From NCBI GenBank assembly GCA_031258915.1, contig JAIRMD010000001.1, forward strand, positions 1-8,965: 8,965 nt of DNA. The letters run 5' to 3'. The first letter of the stretch is position 1; each line of letters begins with the position of its first letter. Below, piece by piece: positions 7,235-8,965 of the stretch. Under the pieces are notes generated by a model that saw only the letters and a list, made by a program, of their open reading frames with translations, made no database searches and was not told the origin of the DNA. The translations under genes and the position numbers were made by a program. This DNA comes from Prevotellaceae bacterium (GTDB lineage: Bacteria > Bacteroidota > Bacteroidia > Bacteroidales > UBA932).

Positions 7235-7283
7235 TATGAGCTACGAGCTATGAATTATGAATTATGAGTTATGAGTTATAAAT
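7235..7283. repeat. Seven tandem copies of a 7-bp repeat (TAYGARY) in the murI leader
   Basis: The plus strand contains seven consecutive heptamers: TATGAGC, TACGAGC, TATGAAT twice, TATGAGT twice and TATAAAT. The array lies in the predicted 5' untranslated region of murI and ends 4 nt before its TTG start. Units differ only at positions 3 (and 4 in the last copy), 6 and 7, consistent with tandem duplication followed by drift. A shorter copy in inverted orientation lies at the other end of murI (6407-6427). Confidence 0.85.
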
Positions 7284-7381
7284 CGCTCAATACAGCATTC
7301 CGAGCCGCCGCCAAGCTGGTTTCTTGCAGTAGCGGGTAGCATTATTTCAGTTAGCCGGTATATGCTGCATAATTTTGAGCG

Positions 7382-7415
7382 CAAAGATACAAAAATTGCA
7401 CTACTGCTGCGCAAA
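7382..7415 (-). promoter_or_regulatory. Promoter of murI
   Basis: On the minus strand, TATCTTTG (7382-7389) matches the -7 consensus and TTTG (7412-7415) is a plausible -33 box with a 22-nt gap. The predicted start near 7377 would give a leader of about 145 nt that includes the heptamer repeat. Confidence 0.6.
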
Positions 7416-7497
7416 AAAGCCGAAAATGCGCTGCTATAGCCACATGGCAAAGATGCGTAGCCTGCATACGCGCTGCGCAAAGCCGCCGCCGATGCCC

Positions 7498-7530
7498 TCA
7501 AAATTCAGGGCGATACTTTTCAAATTCAGG
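7498..7530 (+). promoter_or_regulatory. Two-turn direct repeat overlapping the ribF promoter
   Basis: TCAAAATTCAGG (7498-7509) and TCAAATTCAGG (7520-7530) share AAATTCAGG with a period of exactly 21 bp, about two helical turns. The second copy overlaps the region where the ribF -33 box should lie. This arrangement fits a dimeric regulator site, but no regulator is encoded nearby. Confidence 0.35.
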
Positions 7531-7547
7531 ATAAGGTATTACCTTTG
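7517..7547 (+). promoter_or_regulatory. Promoter of ribF, almost touching the start codon
   Basis: TACCTTTG (7540-7547) is an exact -7 match; TTTT (7517-7520), 19 nt upstream, is an imperfect -33 box. The ATG is at 7553, only 5 nt after the -7 box, so transcription would begin at or next to the start codon. A weaker -7-like TACTTTTC (7514-7521) could give a leader of about 25 nt instead. Confidence 0.6.
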
Positions 7548-7552
7548 CGGGC

Positions 7553-8482
7553 ATGCAAGCATACCAACTTCCCAACAAGCCTCCAGCTGGAGCGCTCGCC
7601 GCCGCCACCGGATTTTTTGACGGCGTGCACTGCGGCCACGCTGCCGTGCTGAGCAAGCTCAAGCGCGTAGCCTCGGCAAGCGAGCTGCCCTCGTGCGTGG
7701 TTACCTACGACCCGCACCCGCGCGCGGTGCTGGGCACAGACAGCAGCCTGCGCCTGCTCTGCAGCAGCGAAGAGAAGCAGCTGCTGCTGGCCTCGCACGG
7801 CATAGACTACATGGCTGTCATTCCTTTTACCAAAGCGCTGGCCGGCTTGTCGCCCGATGATTTTTTTGAGCAGCACCTTGTGAGCGCCCTGCACGTAAAA
7901 GAGCTGGTGGTTGGCTTTGACCACAACATGGGCAAAAACGCCCTGGGCGATTTTGAAAAGATAAAGTCGCTGGGCGAAAAGCACCACGTTGCGGTGCACC
8001 GGGTAGGCCCGTACATGCAGGATGCCGTTGCCGTGAGCTCAACCAAAATCCGCAGAGCTTTGCAGGAAGGCAGGATAGCCGCTGCCAACAAAATGCTGGG
8101 CTACCCCTACACCATTAGCGGCACGGTATGCAAGGGGATGCGCGTGGGGCGCACCATTGGCTACCCCACCGCCAACATTCGCCCTGCCTTTGCGCAAAAA
8201 ATGCTCCCCAAAAACGGCGCCTACGCCGTGCGGGCGCTGCTGGACGGCAAGCTCTACGGCGGCATGCTCAATATTGGCGCGCGCAGCATCTTCAACCACC
8301 CGGAAGCGCTATGCATTGAGGCGCACATTTTTGACTTCTCGCAGGACATTTACGGGCGCAACCTCACCGTATACCTCATAGGTAAGCTGCGCGATACGAA
8401 AAAAATACGCTCGGCGGACGAGCTCAAAAAGCAGCTCGAAAAAGACGAAGCGGAGGCAAGGAAAATCATTTTCGGGGAATAA
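7553..8482 (+). CDS. ribF: Bifunctional riboflavin kinase / FAD synthetase
   Basis: RibF phosphorylates riboflavin to FMN and then adenylylates FMN to FAD in the cytosol. The 309-residue length is usual. The N-terminal nucleotidyltransferase domain (~15-175) shows GFFDGVHCGH (20-29), the family's (H/C)xGH-type ATP site, then TYDPHPRAVL (51-60), VVGFDHNMGKN (119-129) and SSTKIRR (162-168). The C-terminal riboflavin kinase domain (~182-305) shows GRTIGYPTAN (199-208), whose PTAN binds ATP-Mg, YGGMLNIG (235-242), and IEAHIFDF with the probable catalytic Glu256, then DIYG. The usual 'RPTF' after NIG is replaced by ARSIFN, and the following loop is short. ATG 7553 is the only plausible start, because an in-frame TAA lies at 7532-7534 with no start codon in between. 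No FMN riboswitch is seen upstream. ribF is divergent from murI and points towards the rRNA operon. Confidence 0.95.
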   Translation: MQAYQLPNKPPAGALAAATGFFDGVHCGHAAVLSKLKRVASASELPSCVVTYDPHPRAVLGTDSSLRLLCSSEEKQLLLASHGIDYMAVIPFTKALAGLSPDDFFEQHLVSALHVKELVVGFDHNMGKNALGDFEKIKSLGEKHHVAVHRVGPYMQDAVAVSSTKIRRALQEGRIAAANKMLGYPYTISGTVCKGMRVGRTIGYPTANIRPAFAQKMLPKNGAYAVRALLDGKLYGGMLNIGARSIFNHPEALCIEAHIFDFSQDIYGRNLTVYLIGKLRDTKKIRSADELKKQLEKDEAEARKIIFGE

Positions 8483-8557
8483 CATTTTTTAACTATTTTT
8501 ATTTGATTGGCTATGAGCATATTGTGCTAAAAGGCAAAAATATTCTCCCGTAGCAGC
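8483..8557. other. AT-rich spacer after ribF
   Basis: This stretch between the ribF stop and the rRNA promoter has several T-runs (8485-8490, 8496-8500) but no convincing GC-rich stem, so the ribF transcript may end inefficiently or by a rho-dependent route. No gene is seen. Confidence 0.4.
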
Positions 8558-8587
8558 TTACCGGGTTCAAAAAAATGGCTACCTTTG
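8557..8587 (+). promoter_or_regulatory. rRNA operon promoter
   Basis: TACCTTTG (8580-8587) is an exact match to the Bacteroidota -7 consensus, lying 256 nt before the predicted 16S 5' end. The -33 box is not obvious: CTTA (8557-8560) has the right 19-nt spacing but a poor match. AT-rich DNA upstream, including AAAATATTCTC (8537-8547), could act as an UP-type element. Confidence 0.6.
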
Positions 8588-8843
8588 CAACCCCCCTTTT
8601 AACAGGTGGGGAGTGGGATAAGCGTACGCTGAAGCCCGTAAGCACCCGTAAACGTTAACGTTGGGTAGCGGCGTGAGGCGATACCGTAACCGGAAAGTTA
8701 TGATCTTTGACATGCTGAAGAGACAAAGTAAGGTAAAGGACAAAATACCTTAACAAGCAACAAGCTTTACATTTATTCAATTCCAAAGTAAATCTAAAGA
8801 TAGCATCAGTCAAGTTCACGCTTTTGTAAGTAAATTTTTTTTT
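8588..8843 (+). promoter_or_regulatory. rRNA operon leader with boxA-like element and hairpins
   Basis: This transcribed leader holds no protein gene. TGATCTTTGACA (8701-8712) matches the E. coli boxA TGCTCTTTAACA at 10 of 12 positions, suggesting a NusB/NusE-type antitermination site. Other structure includes the 12-bp perfect palindrome AACGTTAACGTT (8651-8662), flanked by ACCC and GGGT, and a 7-bp hairpin TAAGGTA/TACCTTA (8729-8735 and 8746-8752). A run of nine T's (8835-8843) ends at the mature 16S start. These probably serve antitermination and rRNA maturation. Confidence 0.65.
8701..8712 (+). promoter_or_regulatory. boxA-like antitermination element
   Basis: TGATCTTTGACA differs from the E. 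coli rrn boxA only at positions 3 and 9 and sits 131 nt before the 16S start, a position typical of rRNA leaders. NusB-NusE(S10) binding is inferred. Confidence 0.6.
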
Positions 8844-8965
8844 ACCATGAAGAGTTTGATCCTGGCTCAGGATAAACGCTAGCGGCAGGCCTAACACATG
8901 CAAGTCGAGGGGCAGCGGGGGTAGCAATACCTGCCGGCGACCGGCGGACGGGTGCGCAACGCGTG
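8844..8965 (+). rRNA. rrs: 16S ribosomal RNA, 5' end (truncated by window edge)
   Basis: The universal AGAGTTTGATCCTGGCTCAG (8851-8870) corresponds to E. coli 16S positions 8-27, which places the mature 5' end near 8844. It continues with GATAAACGCTAGCGGCAGGC, then CTAACACATGCAAGTCGA and a short V1 hairpin, and ends in the GCGGACGGGTG region before GCAACGCGTG. The ACGCTAGCGGCAGGCCTAACACATGCAAGTCGAGGGG-type sequence, split here across those segments, is characteristic of Bacteroidales. Only ~122 nt of about 1500 are in the window, so the genus cannot be named safely. Confidence 0.98.

Noticed and set aside
7235..7283. Heptamer repeat considered as a CRISPR-like array or phase-variable coding repeat
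   Set aside because: The units are contiguous 7-mers without spacers and lie outside any reading frame, so they are neither a CRISPR array nor a frame-switching repeat.
6407..7283. murI with flanking inverted repeats as a mobile element
   Set aside because: There is no transposase and no target-site duplication, and the repeats are simple heptamers; murI is an essential-type housekeeping gene.
7262..7501. 79-codon minus-strand frame upstream of murI
   Set aside because: It overlaps the heptamer repeats, the murI leader and the murI promoter, shows no conserved features, and is Ser/Ala-rich by chance composition.
7256..7552. FMN riboswitch upstream of ribF
   Set aside because: No conserved FMN-aptamer segments are visible, and the promoter lies too close to the ATG to leave room for one.
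8655..8927. 90-codon minus-strand frame over the rRNA leader and 16S start
   Set aside because: It is antisense to the rRNA transcript and cannot be separated from the rRNA sequence; no protein features are seen.

Overview
The window reads as an ordinary chromosomal housekeeping segment from a member of the Bacteroidota, probably order Bacteroidales. Three things point there. The truncated 16S rRNA start at the right edge carries Bacteroidales-like V1 sequence. Genes are preceded by the Bacteroidota-type promoter (-7 box TAnnTTTG, -33 TTG/TTTG) rather than the E. coli type, and no strong Shine-Dalgarno sequences are seen. The proteins (DPP5-like peptidase lipoprotein, fused gamma/alpha 2-oxoacid:ferredoxin oxidoreductase, FACS-type AMP ligase) also fit the phylum. 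Coding DNA is GC-rich and intergenic DNA is clearly AT-richer.

Layout, left to right. Positions 42-125 hold tRNA-Leu(CAA) on the minus strand with its promoter at 146-176. From 312 a promoter and a leader of about 120 nt lead into a secreted lipoprotein serine peptidase of family S9 (468-2570, +), which ends in a hairpin/T-tract terminator. It converges on a korA-like 2-oxoacid:ferredoxin oxidoreductase subunit (2601-4439, -). A divergent promoter region (4440-4622) separates that gene from tRNA-Cys(GCA) (4623-4693, +). The tRNA is followed by a weak terminator-like hairpin and a long-chain acyl-CoA synthetase gene (4783-6414, +), which converges on murI, glutamate racemase (6427-7230, -). 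A 322-nt divergent intergenic region carries a heptanucleotide tandem repeat, the murI promoter and the ribF promoter. ribF (7553-8482, +) is followed by an rRNA promoter, a leader of about 250 nt containing a boxA-like element, and the first ~122 nt of 16S rRNA (from 8844).

The genes do not form one pathway: each has its own promoter or is convergently arranged. Together they cover peptide catabolism, reductive/oxidative 2-oxoacid metabolism, fatty-acid activation, peptidoglycan precursor supply, flavin cofactor synthesis and translation. I found no mobile element, CRISPR array, defence locus or undescribed multi-gene system. The more interesting points are small. A 7-bp repeat family lies at both ends of murI and could let its mRNA ends pair. 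The ribF promoter sits so close to the ATG that the mRNA looks leaderless, and it has a two-turn direct repeat. The korA-like gene has no adjacent beta subunit. The peptidase lipobox is followed by a possible surface-export signal.
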